From contig JBOEGX010000001.1 of the NCBI GenBank assembly GCA_050633645.1, forward strand, positions 496,001 through 560,000: 64,000 nt of DNA, in the 5' to 3' direction. Below are positions 1-8,792 of the stretch, in pieces. Under the pieces are notes generated by a model. It was not told the origin of the DNA and searched no databases. It saw only the letters and a list, made by a program, of their open reading frames with translations. A program made the translations under genes and the position numbers. This stretch comes from UBA1672 sp050633645 (lineage in GTDB: Bacteria; Pseudomonadota; Alphaproteobacteria; Micavibrionales; Micavibrionaceae). The first letter of the stretch is position 1. Each line of letters opens with the position of its first letter.

Positions 1-13
1 GAACAAGAAAACT

Positions 14-217
14 CTAAGCTTTTGCAGTCTGTTTTTCTTCAACAGCCAGCTTTTCTTTTATAAGGAGCTTTTCCTTTTTAAGCTGGCTGAGATACATATC
101 TGGAATTGAAATATTTTTTCTGGCTTCATCCACTTTGCGGGAGAGCTCATCATGCTTTTGCCTTAAGGCAACAACATGTGGGTTAGTAGGAACTTCAGAT
201 ACTGTATTCACAGGCAT
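14..217 (-). CDS. YdcH-like DUF465 small protein
   Basis: A 67-residue, highly charged, helical protein. The second half (motif LKKEKLLIKEKL) is the typical DUF465/YdcH pattern of Lys/Glu heptads, and the length fits the family. The family is widespread in alphaproteobacteria and has no established function; a short coiled coil is likely. The ATG is preceded by a good GGAGGAAG ribosome binding site. It stands alone, with about 160 bases without a gene before the next coding region. Confidence 0.8.
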   Translation of the reverse strand: MPVNTVSEVPTNPHVVALRQKHDELSRKVDEARKNISIPDMYLSQLKKEKLLIKEKLAVEEKQTAKA

Positions 218-378
218 AGTCTTCCTCCATTAATTTGTTTAGATAGGTATTTATGGTACGCCTGTTTTTACTACTTTGCAAAAAAAACTTAATTATTTTG
301 GTATTTCAATCAATTACAATTCCGTGTGTTTTACAGAACAATAAAAATCGATTCGTTTGTGGTTTTTATAACATTATT

Positions 379-930
379 TCAGAATCCTGCTCCGGGGAGC
401 TTTAAATATTTCATCTCTTCTTCGGTGCTTTCGCGCCCTAAAACTTCGTTTCGATGAGGGAAACGCCCGAATTTCTCGATAGCCTCCATATGCTTTAACG
501 CGTATTCATACGATAGAGGATCGTCATTCTTCATTGTTTCAAACAAGGACACCGATTTCTTTTGGTCTTTGAGGTTTTCACTATGCATAAAGGGCATATA
601 CATGAATTTTCGTTTTACAGGGTTTAATAATGCGTCATAGCCTTTATGCAGAGCCTCTTTCACGATTAATAATATTTTCACATCAGTTTCGAACGCCTTT
701 GGAGATTCTCGGAACATATTGCGAGGAAATTGATCAAGCACAAGACATAGCGCCAGGATTCCATCGGCCTCACGTGTCCAATCAGCGCAGAGATCTTTTT
801 TCGCCATTTCATAGGTCACAAAAAAGCGTTCACGGATTTCCGCATCGAAGCTATCATTTTTCTGAAACCATTGTTGAGGCATGGTTTCCTCAAACCAAAA
901 ACTTATAACCTCTTGCTTTGTGTCGCGCAT
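379..930 (-). CDS. DUF924 family protein
   Basis: A 183-residue soluble protein. It matches the DUF924 family by its opening (ISFWFEE, then QWFQKNDSFDAEIRERF), the central LALCLVLDQFPRNMFR segment and the later FMYMPFMHSE segment. Length is normal for the family, which is predicted to be all-helical with a TPR-like fold and has no assigned reaction. It lies downstream of the petABC operon on the same strand, separated from it by a terminator-like hairpin, so it is probably transcribed separately. Confidence 0.85.
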   Translation of the reverse strand: MRDTKQEVISFWFEETMPQQWFQKNDSFDAEIRERFFVTYEMAKKDLCADWTREADGILALCLVLDQFPRNMFRESPKAFETDVKILLIVKEALHKGYDALLNPVKRKFMYMPFMHSENLKDQKKSVSLFETMKNDDPLSYEYALKHMEAIEKFGRFPHRNEVLGRESTEEEMKYLKLPGAGF

Positions 931-952
931 TATTTATTTCTCTTTGATTTTA

Positions 953-988
953 CAAAAACGCGCCCGAACAAATTATTCCAGACGCGTT
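953..988 (-). terminator. Terminator after the petABC operon
   Basis: Inverted repeat AACGCG (957-962) and CGCGTT (983-988) with a partly self-complementary loop. Read on the minus strand it is followed by a T-rich run (CGCGTTTTTGT). It sits 26 bases after the cytochrome c1 stop codon, so it probably ends the petABC transcript. Confidence 0.6.
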
Positions 989-1013
989 CAATTCCAATAA
1001 TTTAGACTGCCCA

Positions 1014-1778
1014 TTAATGCACATCTGCCCAGATTTTTTTCTTCACGGAATAAAGCACCCCTGCGAATACAAGAAGGAATAAAATCACTTTCATGCCTGT
1101 GCTTTTACGCTCTTCCATATATGGATCAGCAGCCCAAGTTAGGAAGTTCGTGATGTCGCGTGCATATTGTTCCGTTGTTTCTGGTGTGCCATCTTCGTAG
1201 CCAACCAAACCATCAGATAATGGCGGTGCCATAGAAAGCTTGTGCCCCGGGAAATACTTATTCCAACTTTGCCCTGATGCAAGCTCTTCACCGTGCGGCG
1301 CCTCTTCATACCCTGTTAAAAGCGCATAAATGTAATTCGGACCATTTGCGCGTGCCTTTGTGATCAAAGACAGGTCAGGAGGAAACGCACCGCCATTTGC
1401 GAATTTTGCCGCATTATCATTTGCGAATGGTGCAGGGAATTTATCGCTTGGCTTAGCGGCGCGGTCAAACATATCGCCCTCATCATTTGGGCCATCTTCA
1501 ACCGTGTATTCACCCGCGATATTTTTAATTTGACCTTCATTATAGCCCAAAGCCTCAAGATTTCGGAAATATAGCTGCTTCATTGAATGGCAGTTTGCAC
1601 AGACATTGCGGTATATTTTGTATCCGCGCTGCATTGATGCCTTATCATAAGTTCCGAATGGACCAGAAAAACTCCAATCCTGAGATGGGATGGCTGGCCC
1701 ATCACCGCCGCCTGCTAATGCTGCGCCCATTGGCATTGCGCCAATAATCAGAGCCGATAAAAAAGTACGTACAAGCAT
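1014..1778 (-). CDS. petC: Ubiquinol-cytochrome c reductase, cytochrome c1
   Basis: Cytochrome c1 subunit of the bc1 complex, which passes electrons from the Rieske centre to soluble or membrane cytochrome c. A signal peptide precedes the mature protein. Heme c is attached at CANCH (Cys60, Cys63, His64), and the axial Met is probably in the LSMAPPL segment near residue 193. One C-terminal membrane helix (about residues 229-247) with a basic tail anchors the globular domain in the periplasm. At 254 residues it is a normal stand-alone c1, not fused to cytochrome b as in some relatives. Last gene of petABC, 18 bases after petB. Confidence 0.97.
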   Translation of the reverse strand: MLVRTFLSALIIGAMPMGAALAGGGDGPAIPSQDWSFSGPFGTYDKASMQRGYKIYRNVCANCHSMKQLYFRNLEALGYNEGQIKNIAGEYTVEDGPNDEGDMFDRAAKPSDKFPAPFANDNAAKFANGGAFPPDLSLITKARANGPNYIYALLTGYEEAPHGEELASGQSWNKYFPGHKLSMAPPLSDGLVGYEDGTPETTEQYARDITNFLTWAADPYMEERKSTGMKVILFLLVFAGVLYSVKKKIWADVH

Positions 1779-1796
1779 TATATATTCGCTCCTGCT

Positions 1797-3344
1797 TTAA
1801 TGTTTTTTTGCTAAAACCGCTTCGTGAATAGATGCGGGCAATGCGCGCGCCTTTTCAAAACGGGATAGCAATGGAAGGATGATAAGGAAGAACATGAAAT
1901 AGAAGCCAGTGAATGCCTGTGCCAACATAGTGTTGTCAAACTTCAAAACCATGGGCTCTTTACCCTCTTCTATATGGGCATTTACATCATGATGTGCCAA
2001 GGCTTCGCATGCATGGGCATCACCAACGCATGTTGACCAGTACACTTTATCCGCCGGTTGGGAGCCTGCGTAACCAAGAACCACAACAGAGAATGTGAAT
2101 AACAGGATGAAGATGCGAAATAATGGACGAAAACGCGCCGAACGCACAGGGTGATTATCAAGCCAAGGCAGGATAAACAGCATCGCGATTGAGCCAAACA
2201 TTGCCAATACACCACCGAGTTTTGCGGAGATTGGTGCAAATTCTGCGGCACTTAAAGGAACTTCCCATTGTTGGTTAAAGCTTGAGAGCAAGCCGAACGC
2301 AGCCAAACCACCACCGACAACAAGCATTGCGATACCAGCGCCGCCAGAAAGTTTTGTTTTATGCTTCCACACAAACTCAATCATGAAGGCACCCAATATT
2401 GCGATACCAGCAAGCATATACACATTAAAGCTGAATGTGATTGCGCGCAAAATTGCATAGAATGGAAGGAAATACCATTCAGGCACAATATGCGGAGGCG
2501 TCACGAGCGGATTGGCCGGAATATAGTTATCAGGATGTCCGAGTGAATCAGGCATATAGAAGATAAACAACGCATAGATAATGATGAACATCACAAGGCC
2601 GAACGTGTCCTTTGCCGTGTAATACGGGTTAAATGGAAGCGTATCTTGTGGCCCTTTTGTATCAATGCCGAGCGGGTTATTTGATCCCGTTACGTGAAGC
2701 GCCCAGATGTGCAAGAACACAACGGCGAAAATCACGAATGGCAATAGATAGTGAAGCGCGAAGAAGCGTGTCAATGTTGGGTTATCGACAGAGTAGCCGC
2801 CTAATAAAAGAGGCATAATATAATCCTCACCAATTAATGGTATGGCCGAGAATAGGTTTGTGATAACAGTTGCGCCCCAAAGGCTCATCTGCCCCCAAGG
2901 AAGGACATAGCCGATAAATGCGGTTGCCATCATAAGAAGGAAAATCACAACGCCGAGAATCCATAAAAGCTCTCTTGGCCCTTTGTAAGAGCCATAATAC
3001 ATACCACGGAACATATGGATATAAACCGCGATAAAGAAGAATGACGCGCCGTTCATATGGATATAGCGAATGAGCCAGCCACCGTTTACGTCACGCATGA
3101 TGCGCTCTACGCTGTCGAATGCCATTGTGGTATCCGCCGTATAGTGCATCGCCAAAACGATTCCCGTGGCAATCATGGTCATCAACATGAACATGGCAAT
3201 CGCGCCGAAGTTCCAGAACCAGTTAAAGTTACGCGGCGTTGGAAAAACACCGTATTCTTTTTGTAGCATTGTCACAATCGGCAGACGGGAATCAACCCAT
3301 TCAACAATCGGATTATCAAATTTTTCGCGTGTTCCGCTTCCCAT
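1797..3344 (-). CDS. petB: Ubiquinol-cytochrome c reductase, cytochrome b
   Basis: Di-heme membrane subunit of the bc1 complex that carries the quinol oxidation and quinone reduction sites. The heme-ligand His pairs are visible in the second and fourth helices (HYTAD/IHMNGASFFFIAVYIHM and FALHYLL/FLHIWALHV), and the Qo-site PEWYF motif is at about residue 289. At 515 residues it is longer than usual for bacterial cytochrome b (about 400-450). The extra length is mainly a polar loop with two Cys and several His (STCVGDAHACEALAHHD) between the last two helices, plus a longer C-terminus. Middle gene of petABC, starting 11 bases after petA ends. Confidence 0.97.
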   Translation of the reverse strand: MGSGTREKFDNPIVEWVDSRLPIVTMLQKEYGVFPTPRNFNWFWNFGAIAMFMLMTMIATGIVLAMHYTADTTMAFDSVERIMRDVNGGWLIRYIHMNGASFFFIAVYIHMFRGMYYGSYKGPRELLWILGVVIFLLMMATAFIGYVLPWGQMSLWGATVITNLFSAIPLIGEDYIMPLLLGGYSVDNPTLTRFFALHYLLPFVIFAVVFLHIWALHVTGSNNPLGIDTKGPQDTLPFNPYYTAKDTFGLVMFIIIYALFIFYMPDSLGHPDNYIPANPLVTPPHIVPEWYFLPFYAILRAITFSFNVYMLAGIAILGAFMIEFVWKHKTKLSGGAGIAMLVVGGGLAAFGLLSSFNQQWEVPLSAAEFAPISAKLGGVLAMFGSIAMLFILPWLDNHPVRSARFRPLFRIFILLFTFSVVVLGYAGSQPADKVYWSTCVGDAHACEALAHHDVNAHIEEGKEPMVLKFDNTMLAQAFTGFYFMFFLIILPLLSRFEKARALPASIHEAVLAKKH

Positions 3345-3355
3345 TTCTCTATTCC

Positions 3356-3916
3356 TTACCCAATTTTGATTGTTGTGTCATTGACGAATTCATATGGTGG
3401 CACGTCCAGATTTTTAGGGGCTGGGCCCTTTCTAATGCGGCCTGACGAATCATAATGCGAACCGTGACATGGACAGAACCAACCATCGTAATCGCCGTGA
3501 TTATCTGTTTGTTTTTGCCCCTGAGGCACACACCCTAAATGCGTACAGATACCAATAGTAACTAGCCATTCTGGTTTTTGCACACGATCTTCGTCAGTCT
3601 GTTTATCTGTTAAAGATTGTACGTCCACAGCGCGGGCGTCATCGATTTCTTTTTGCGTACGGTGACGAATAAAGACTGGCTTGCCTCGCCACATCACTGT
3701 TTTTGATGCGCCCACAGCGATATCTGAAATATTCACCTCAACCGTTGCAAGAGCAAGCGTGTCTTTCGCGGGATTAAGTGAGTTGATAAGCGGCCATGCG
3801 GCAATCGCGCCACCCACTGCGCCGAAAGCTCCGGCGGTTAAGGCCATAAAATCGCGGCGGCTTTCGCCATCGGTTTGTTTCTTTATTTTTGTCTTTTTGT
3901 CTTCAGGGGCTGACAT
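3356..3916 (-). CDS. petA: Ubiquinol-cytochrome c reductase, Rieske iron-sulfur subunit
   Basis: Rieske [2Fe-2S] subunit of the bc1 complex. The two cluster-binding boxes CTHLGC and CPCHGSHYD are intact, giving two Cys and two His ligands plus the disulfide pair. The N-terminus has a twin-arginine motif (SRRDFM) and a hydrophobic helix, as expected for Tat export of a folded Fe-S domain that stays anchored by its signal. At 186 residues it is typical. It is the first gene of petABC; an inverted repeat (3962-3982) lies in its upstream region. Confidence 0.97.
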   Translation of the reverse strand: MSAPEDKKTKIKKQTDGESRRDFMALTAGAFGAVGGAIAAWPLINSLNPAKDTLALATVEVNISDIAVGASKTVMWRGKPVFIRHRTQKEIDDARAVDVQSLTDKQTDEDRVQKPEWLVTIGICTHLGCVPQGQKQTDNHGDYDGWFCPCHGSHYDSSGRIRKGPAPKNLDVPPYEFVNDTTIKIG

Positions 3917-3961
3917 CTTTGTCCGATCCTCTTATATTTTTTAGTGTGAAGATAAACTTTT

Positions 3962-3982
3962 GAGAAGTCTTTTAGTCTTCTC
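3962..3982. repeat. Inverted repeat upstream of petA
   Basis: GAGAAG and CTTCTC form a six-base inverted repeat about 50 bases upstream of the petA start, and the inner part also reads as a direct repeat of AGTCTT. It could be an operator or part of the leader. No known regulator site is recognised, so the role is open. Confidence 0.3.
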
Positions 3983-4082
3983 TTTATATAAGATCAAGCC
4001 CTAGCTTTCCATACCTAAAAGAAAAATGTAGTTTTATTATCCCAAGGACGTTAAAAATACTGGAAAAATTTGGAGAAGAATC

Positions 4083-4532
4083 TTGAAAATCGCTTTGTAT
4101 CAACCAGATATCCCACAAAACTTGGGCGCTATGATGCGGTTATGTGCATGCATGGGTACGGGGCTTGATATTATCGAGCCCTGTGGATTTATTTGGAATG
4201 AACGCAAGATTCGGCAATCTGCGATGGATTATTTCGATAAAATAAATATTATGCGCCACAACAATCAAAATAAATTCTTTGACTCTTATCAAGGACAAAG
4301 CCGTATAATTTTGATGACTACCAAAACAGATACACCGTATTACGATTTTGATTTTCGTGATAGCGACATCATTCTGGCGGGTCGAGAAAGTTCGGGCGTA
4401 CCACAAGATGTTCATGAAAGAGTTGATTCGCGTATTTGTATTCCCATGACGGGAGATTTTCGTTCTCTTAATATTGTGAATGCAACATCAATGATTTTGG
4501 GCGAAGCCATTAGACAAACGAGAGTAATATAG
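4083..4532 (+). CDS. trmL: tRNA (cytidine(34)-2'-O)-methyltransferase TrmL
   Basis: A 149-residue SPOUT-class (trefoil-knot) methyltransferase that 2'-O-methylates the wobble nucleotide of leucine tRNAs using S-adenosylmethionine. Family signatures are the opening LYQPDIPQNLGAMMRLCACMG, the FGRESSGVP-like segment (here AGRESSGVP), and the C-terminal knot IPMTGDFRSLNIVNAT. The start is a TTG with a GGAG site eight bases upstream; no ATG fits. It is two bases upstream of hemF and probably co-transcribed with it. Confidence 0.92.
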   Translation: MKIALYQPDIPQNLGAMMRLCACMGTGLDIIEPCGFIWNERKIRQSAMDYFDKINIMRHNNQNKFFDSYQGQSRIILMTTKTDTPYYDFDFRDSDIILAGRESSGVPQDVHERVDSRICIPMTGDFRSLNIVNATSMILGEAIRQTRVI

Positions 4533-4534
4533 CA

Positions 4535-5422
4535 ATGGGTATTGAAGAGAAAAAACAGGAGGCCGCCGCATGGTTCCGATTATTACAAGACCAAATATGT
4601 GATGCCTTTGAAGCATTGGAAGACGAGCTTAATGATGGGAAAAAGGCACATTTACCCGCAGGGCGGTTTGAAAAGACCGTTTGGGATAGAGAAGATGAAA
4701 ACTTGACGCCGAATGCATCGGGCTCTGTTTTACAAGGCGGTGGCCGCATGGCGGTAATGCGCGGGCGCGTCTTTGAAAAAGTTGGGGTGAATTTCTCTGA
4801 GGTTCACGGCACGTTTTCCAAAGAATTTGCGAAACAAATCCCAGGAGCAAGTGAGAGCGGCGGCGCATTTTGGGCGTCAGGGATTTCGTTGGTTGCACAT
4901 CCGCAAAGCCCCCTCGTCCCCGCAGTTCATATGAATACACGGATGATTGCGACCTCTAAAAGCTGGTTTGGGGGGGGAGCGGATTTAACACCGATGTTTG
5001 AAGTTGCGGAAGATACGGATGACTTCCACGGGGCGCTCAAAAAATGTTGTGATAAGCATGATGAGAGCTATTACCCAGAATTTAAAAAATGGTGTGATGA
5101 GTATTTCTTCCTGCCGCACCGGAATGAGCCACGCGGAATTGGGGGGATATTCTTTGATTATCTTGATCGCAAAGGGTGGGATGGTGATTTTCAATATGTT
5201 CAAGATGTTGGCACAACGTTTAAAGATATTTATTGCGATATTGTTCGCCGTCATATGAATAAGGACTGGACCGATGAGCAGCGCGAACACCAGCTTATTA
5301 AGCGTGGGCGCTATGTTGAGTTTAATTTACTGTATGATCGCGGGACTATGTTTGGCCTGAAAACTGGTGGGAATACGGAGGCTATATTAATGTCTATGCC
5401 ACCAGAAGTAAAATGGCCTTAA
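4535..5422 (+). CDS. hemF: Oxygen-dependent coproporphyrinogen III oxidase
   Basis: Aerobic heme biosynthesis enzyme that converts coproporphyrinogen III to protoporphyrinogen IX with O2. The 295-residue protein has the family signatures SWFGGGADLTP and EPRGIGGIFFDYLD and the conserved C-terminal RGYVEFNLLYDRGTMFGLKTGGN-type segment (here RGRYVEFNLLYD, then GLKTGGNTEAILMSMPP). It follows trmL by two bases. Using this oxygen-dependent form fits an aerobic respiratory lifestyle, as does the bc1 complex next door. Confidence 0.97.
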   Translation: MGIEEKKQEAAAWFRLLQDQICDAFEALEDELNDGKKAHLPAGRFEKTVWDREDENLTPNASGSVLQGGGRMAVMRGRVFEKVGVNFSEVHGTFSKEFAKQIPGASESGGAFWASGISLVAHPQSPLVPAVHMNTRMIATSKSWFGGGADLTPMFEVAEDTDDFHGALKKCCDKHDESYYPEFKKWCDEYFFLPHRNEPRGIGGIFFDYLDRKGWDGDFQYVQDVGTTFKDIYCDIVRRHMNKDWTDEQREHQLIKRGRYVEFNLLYDRGTMFGLKTGGNTEAILMSMPPEVKWP

Positions 5423-5496
5423 ATTTTTTCTTGCATAAATTCAGTATCATCCCATACAAGAGTATGATCATTAACGGAAACCTTACGGAGCGTAAA

Positions 5497-5604
5497 ATGG
5501 GTAAAGAATTAGATGACGATGAAAGTTTAGAGATTATAGAAATTGCCAATGGTGATTATGAGAATGACGATGATGAGATCGTTTGTGACGAATTTTCCAT
5601 GTAA
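5497..5604 (+). CDS. Small acidic protein of unknown function
   Basis: A 35-codon reading frame starting MGKELDDDESLEI, very rich in Asp and Glu. The ATG has a well-placed GGAG six bases upstream, which is the main support. Its last 49 bases overlap the 3' end of the convergent CCA-adding enzyme gene. The same frame is open back to 5413, inside hemF, but no good start exists there. It resembles no family I can name and could be a chance frame. Confidence 0.35.
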   Translation: MGKELDDDESLEIIEIANGDYENDDDEIVCDEFSM

Positions 5605-6821
5605 TCCAAACATTCATTGTGATCAGGCTTGAAATCAGATTCAATCCAATAATTTTCCAAGGTTTCGAGCGTTTTTCCAAGCTCGGGGCCTTTTTCTATA
5701 CCGCGCTCCATTAAATCATGTCCCGAAAGCGGAAATGATGGGATATCCCAGTTTTGGATAATATCCAATGCATTTGGTGCATAATGGTTCATGACGCGAT
5801 CTTGAACCAGTTCAATCATGATAGCTTGTGCGCTCGCAACACGTCCAAATCTGTAGACAGCCTCTCTTACGCAGGAGTCGCAGTTAAGGTCACGTAAATT
5901 CAATGCGCCGTTTATGCACTGCATATCCTTTAAGAATACTTTGGGAAATAAAATTTGTTTTTCCATTGTTTTGATGTTTTCCAAATCCATGGCGGCGAAA
6001 ACAAACAGGCGTGAGGAGAGAGAGCCCAGACGGTATCGCTTTTGGAAACCACAAAACGCGGTAAAGAATTCGGGGTCATAGCGCTCGAAATTTAAATCAC
6101 TCAACACGTTATGAGAGAACATGATATCCAGCACCTTTGCGGGGGCGTCCGATGCGATGATTTTAAACAGCTCTTGCGTGATGCGCTCCTTTGACAAGTT
6201 TTTAATGCCATCCGCCATTTTCGCGCACGCATTTAAGCCATCTGCGTCGAAATCCTGGCCATAAATTGCGGAAAACCTGAAAAAACGCAGGATACGCAAA
6301 TAATCTTCTTTTATGCGTTTTTCAGGTGTACCGACAAAACGCACCACTTTATTTTCGATATCGTTTAGCCCCTGCTCCAGCGGATCATAAACATTACCGC
6401 GTAAATCCATGAGCAAAGTATTAATCGTAAAATCGCGGCGCTTTGCATCTTCTTCCCACGAATCGGTGAAAGCTACTTCGGCGTGGCGGCCATCGGTTTT
6501 AGCATCATGACGAAGTGTTGTTATCTCGAACGGTTTTTTATTGATTACTGCAGTCACGGTTCCGTGATCTATGCCTGTGGGTATAACCTTGATATCGGCG
6601 TCTTGCAAAAGCTGCATCACGATATCAGGGGGAAGAACTGTTGCAATATCAATATCCTCAACCAACTTTGCCATTAAAATATTACGCACGCAGCCACCAA
6701 CAAGCAAGGCTTGAGGCTCTTCAACAAATACGCCTCCTTGCAAAATTTCAAATAGATGGGCGATGTCTTTTTCGCGCATCCAATTTTCAGGGACAATATG
6801 CTTCATAATTTGTAGGGACAT
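5556..6821 (-). CDS. cca: CCA-adding tRNA nucleotidyltransferase / poly(A) polymerase family
   Basis: Class II nucleotidyltransferase that adds or repairs the 3' CCA end of tRNAs; the family also contains poly(A) polymerases. The N-terminal head has LLVGGCVRNILMAK and the metal-binding Asp pair in VEDIDIAT. An RRDFTINTL segment and the KRIKEDYLRILRFFRFSA motif follow, and then a helical body. From the ATG at 6821 the protein is 421 residues. An upstream in-frame ATG at 6908 would overlap the divergent moxR start and adds 29 unconserved-looking residues, so I prefer 6821. Its 3' end overlaps the small acidic frame. Confidence 0.9.
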   Translation of the reverse strand: MSLQIMKHIVPENWMREKDIAHLFEILQGGVFVEEPQALLVGGCVRNILMAKLVEDIDIATVLPPDIVMQLLQDADIKVIPTGIDHGTVTAVINKKPFEITTLRHDAKTDGRHAEVAFTDSWEEDAKRRDFTINTLLMDLRGNVYDPLEQGLNDIENKVVRFVGTPEKRIKEDYLRILRFFRFSAIYGQDFDADGLNACAKMADGIKNLSKERITQELFKIIASDAPAKVLDIMFSHNVLSDLNFERYDPEFFTAFCGFQKRYRLGSLSSRLFVFAAMDLENIKTMEKQILFPKVFLKDMQCINGALNLRDLNCDSCVREAVYRFGRVASAQAIMIELVQDRVMNHYAPNALDIIQNWDIPSFPLSGHDLMERGIEKGPELGKTLETLENYWIESDFKPDHNECLDYMENSSQTISSSSFS

Positions 6822-6902
6822 CTTAATTTTTAACTCTAAAAGACATGCAATTCTTGATAAAGTCCGTATTATATCGACTATCGTTATTTTAGGAAGGGAT
6901 TT

Positions 6903-7901
6903 ATGCATATGACAACGTCACGCAAGAAGAAAGATTCTATGACGGATTTTGACACGGCGCATGCGGCTATCCGCGCGGTGAAGGATGGGATCTCAAAGAT
7001 TGTTATTGGGCAAGATGAGGTTGTTGATCAGACATTGATCACCCTTATTTCTGGTGGACATGTTTTATTAATTGGCGTTCCGGGGTTGGCAAAAACCCTT
7101 TTGGTTGAGACTGTCGCGCGCGCTATGGGGTTGAATTCAAACCGTGTGCAATGTACGCCTGACCTTATGCCTGCCGATATTATTGGATCAGAGGTTTTGG
7201 AAGAAGGTGCGAAGGGTAAGCGGTCTTTCCGATTTATCGAGGGGCCGGTGTTTACGCAATTTTTTATGGCAGATGAGATTAACCGTGCCTCGCCCCGTAC
7301 GCAGAGCGCGCTTCTACAGGCGATGCAGGAGAAAGAAGTCTCGGTTTCGGGGCAAGCGATAAAACTGCCTGTTCCGTTTCATGTTCTGGCGACGCAAAAC
7401 CCGATTGAGCAAGAGGGAACATACCCCCTGCCCGAGGCGCAGCTTGACCGATTTTTAATGCAGGTGAATGTTGATTACCCCGATGAGGCGGCGGAGCGGG
7501 ATATTGTGTTGGCGACGACAGGCAATCAAAGCGCAGATATAAAAGCCGTTATCAATGCCGATGATTTGATGGGATTGCAATATATGGTGCGGAATATGCC
7601 CGTTGGCGAGAGCGTTGTTGATTTTATCGTTAAGCTTGTTCGCACCCTTCGTCCATCTGCGGATGCGCCGAAAATCGTGCAGGATTATGTAACATGGGCG
7701 CCGGGGCCGCGCGGATCACAGAGCCTTATGCTTGCCATTCGGGCAAGGGCGTTATTAGAGGGGCGAAGCGCGCCGCTTGAAGATGATGTGATTGCATTGG
7801 CGGCGCCTGTTTTGCGGCATCGTATGGCGCTTAACTTCAAGGCACGCGGGCAAGGCATTACTATTGATTCCCTTATTCACGAGGTTATTGAGAGCCTTTA
7901 A
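6903..7901 (+). CDS. MoxR-family AAA+ ATPase
   Basis: A 332-residue AAA+ ATPase of the MoxR/RavA class. It shows Walker A GVPGLAKT, Walker B FMADEINRA, the arginine-containing sensor segments (RTQSALLQAM, LDRFLMQV) and the MoxR lid. Such proteins act as chaperones with VWA and DUF58 partners, often in envelope stress or maturation of metalloenzymes. ATGs at 6903 and 6909 both lie just after AGGAAGGG. It heads a four-gene operon whose members overlap or lie within four bases of each other. Confidence 0.93.
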   Translation: MHMTTSRKKKDSMTDFDTAHAAIRAVKDGISKIVIGQDEVVDQTLITLISGGHVLLIGVPGLAKTLLVETVARAMGLNSNRVQCTPDLMPADIIGSEVLEEGAKGKRSFRFIEGPVFTQFFMADEINRASPRTQSALLQAMQEKEVSVSGQAIKLPVPFHVLATQNPIEQEGTYPLPEAQLDRFLMQVNVDYPDEAAERDIVLATTGNQSADIKAVINADDLMGLQYMVRNMPVGESVVDFIVKLVRTLRPSADAPKIVQDYVTWAPGPRGSQSLMLAIRARALLEGRSAPLEDDVIALAAPVLRHRMALNFKARGQGITIDSLIHEVIESL

Positions 7902-7904
7902 GAT

Positions 7905-8792
7905 ATGAGTATTATCAACAATATTCTAAAGCTTAGACATGAGGCGGAAGGGCAAATTTCCGATCTTCCTGCTCTTATGATGCGGGCGCAGAATATTGCG
8001 ACGAATGTTGTGCATGGCGCGCATCCACAGCGCATATCAGGCACGGGCGAAAAATTCTGGCAGTTTCGGGAGTACGCACCATCTGATCGGCCACAGGATA
8101 TTGATTGGCGGCAATCTGCAAAGGGTGATGATGTTCTGGTGCGACAAAAAGAATGGCATACCACGCAGAAAACCTATCTTTGGTGTGCGGGCGGCGCGTC
8201 GATGAATTTCAGATCATCAAAGACAATCATGACAAAACAAGATTGTGCAATGGTTTTAACATTATCGCTCGCCCTGCTTTTGCGTGATGGTGAGGAGCAT
8301 ATCGGGATTTTCGGTAATTTGAATACGGGGCGCAGTGAAGAGCGCATAGAAAAGATCGGGAGTTATCTCCTTGCGCGTCATTATGAGGGGGAGAACCTGC
8401 CTAAAATGGCACAGTTTGACCTGCCACGCCAAGCATCTTTTATTGCAGTTGGAGATTTTATTTCTTCTAAAACCGATATTAAACAGGTTATTAGCCACAT
8501 ATCCAACAAAACCAATAACGGGACTATTGTTCAAATTTTTGACCCTGCCGAGCTTGATCTGCCCTATAGTGGGCGGGTGCGGTTTGAGGGCGAAAATCTA
8601 TCGGCTATGGTTGATAATGTGGCATCTATTCGCGAGGCGTATAAGAGCCGCGTGAATGGGAATATCGATTTCATCAAAACCCTTTGTCATGATTATGGGT
8701 GGCATTATATTTTACATCGTACGGATCACGATATCTCGGACACGTTAAAGGATATTTTGGCGATGTCTGATTTTGATGGGAGCGCAGTATGA
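7905..8792 (+). CDS. DUF58 domain-containing protein
   Basis: A 295-residue protein with the DUF58 core: the EYAPSDRPQDIDWRQSAKGDDVLVRQ segment near residues 45-80, followed by a divergent VWA-like half. The family is the standard partner of MoxR ATPases. No membrane segments are obvious, so it is probably cytoplasmic or peripheral. It starts three bases after moxR and overlaps the next gene by four bases (ATGA), which indicates translational coupling. Confidence 0.92.
   Translation: MSIINNILKLRHEAEGQISDLPALMMRAQNIATNVVHGAHPQRISGTGEKFWQFREYAPSDRPQDIDWRQSAKGDDVLVRQKEWHTTQKTYLWCAGGASMNFRSSKTIMTKQDCAMVLTLSLALLLRDGEEHIGIFGNLNTGRSEERIEKIGSYLLARHYEGENLPKMAQFDLPRQASFIAVGDFISSKTDIKQVISHISNKTNNGTIVQIFDPAELDLPYSGRVRFEGENLSAMVDNVASIREAYKSRVNGNIDFIKTLCHDYGWHYILHRTDHDISDTLKDILAMSDFDGSAV

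Noticed and set aside
6822..6908. A 29-residue N-terminal extension of the CCA-adding enzyme
   Set aside because: It would overlap the start of the divergent moxR gene and is not needed for the family fold.
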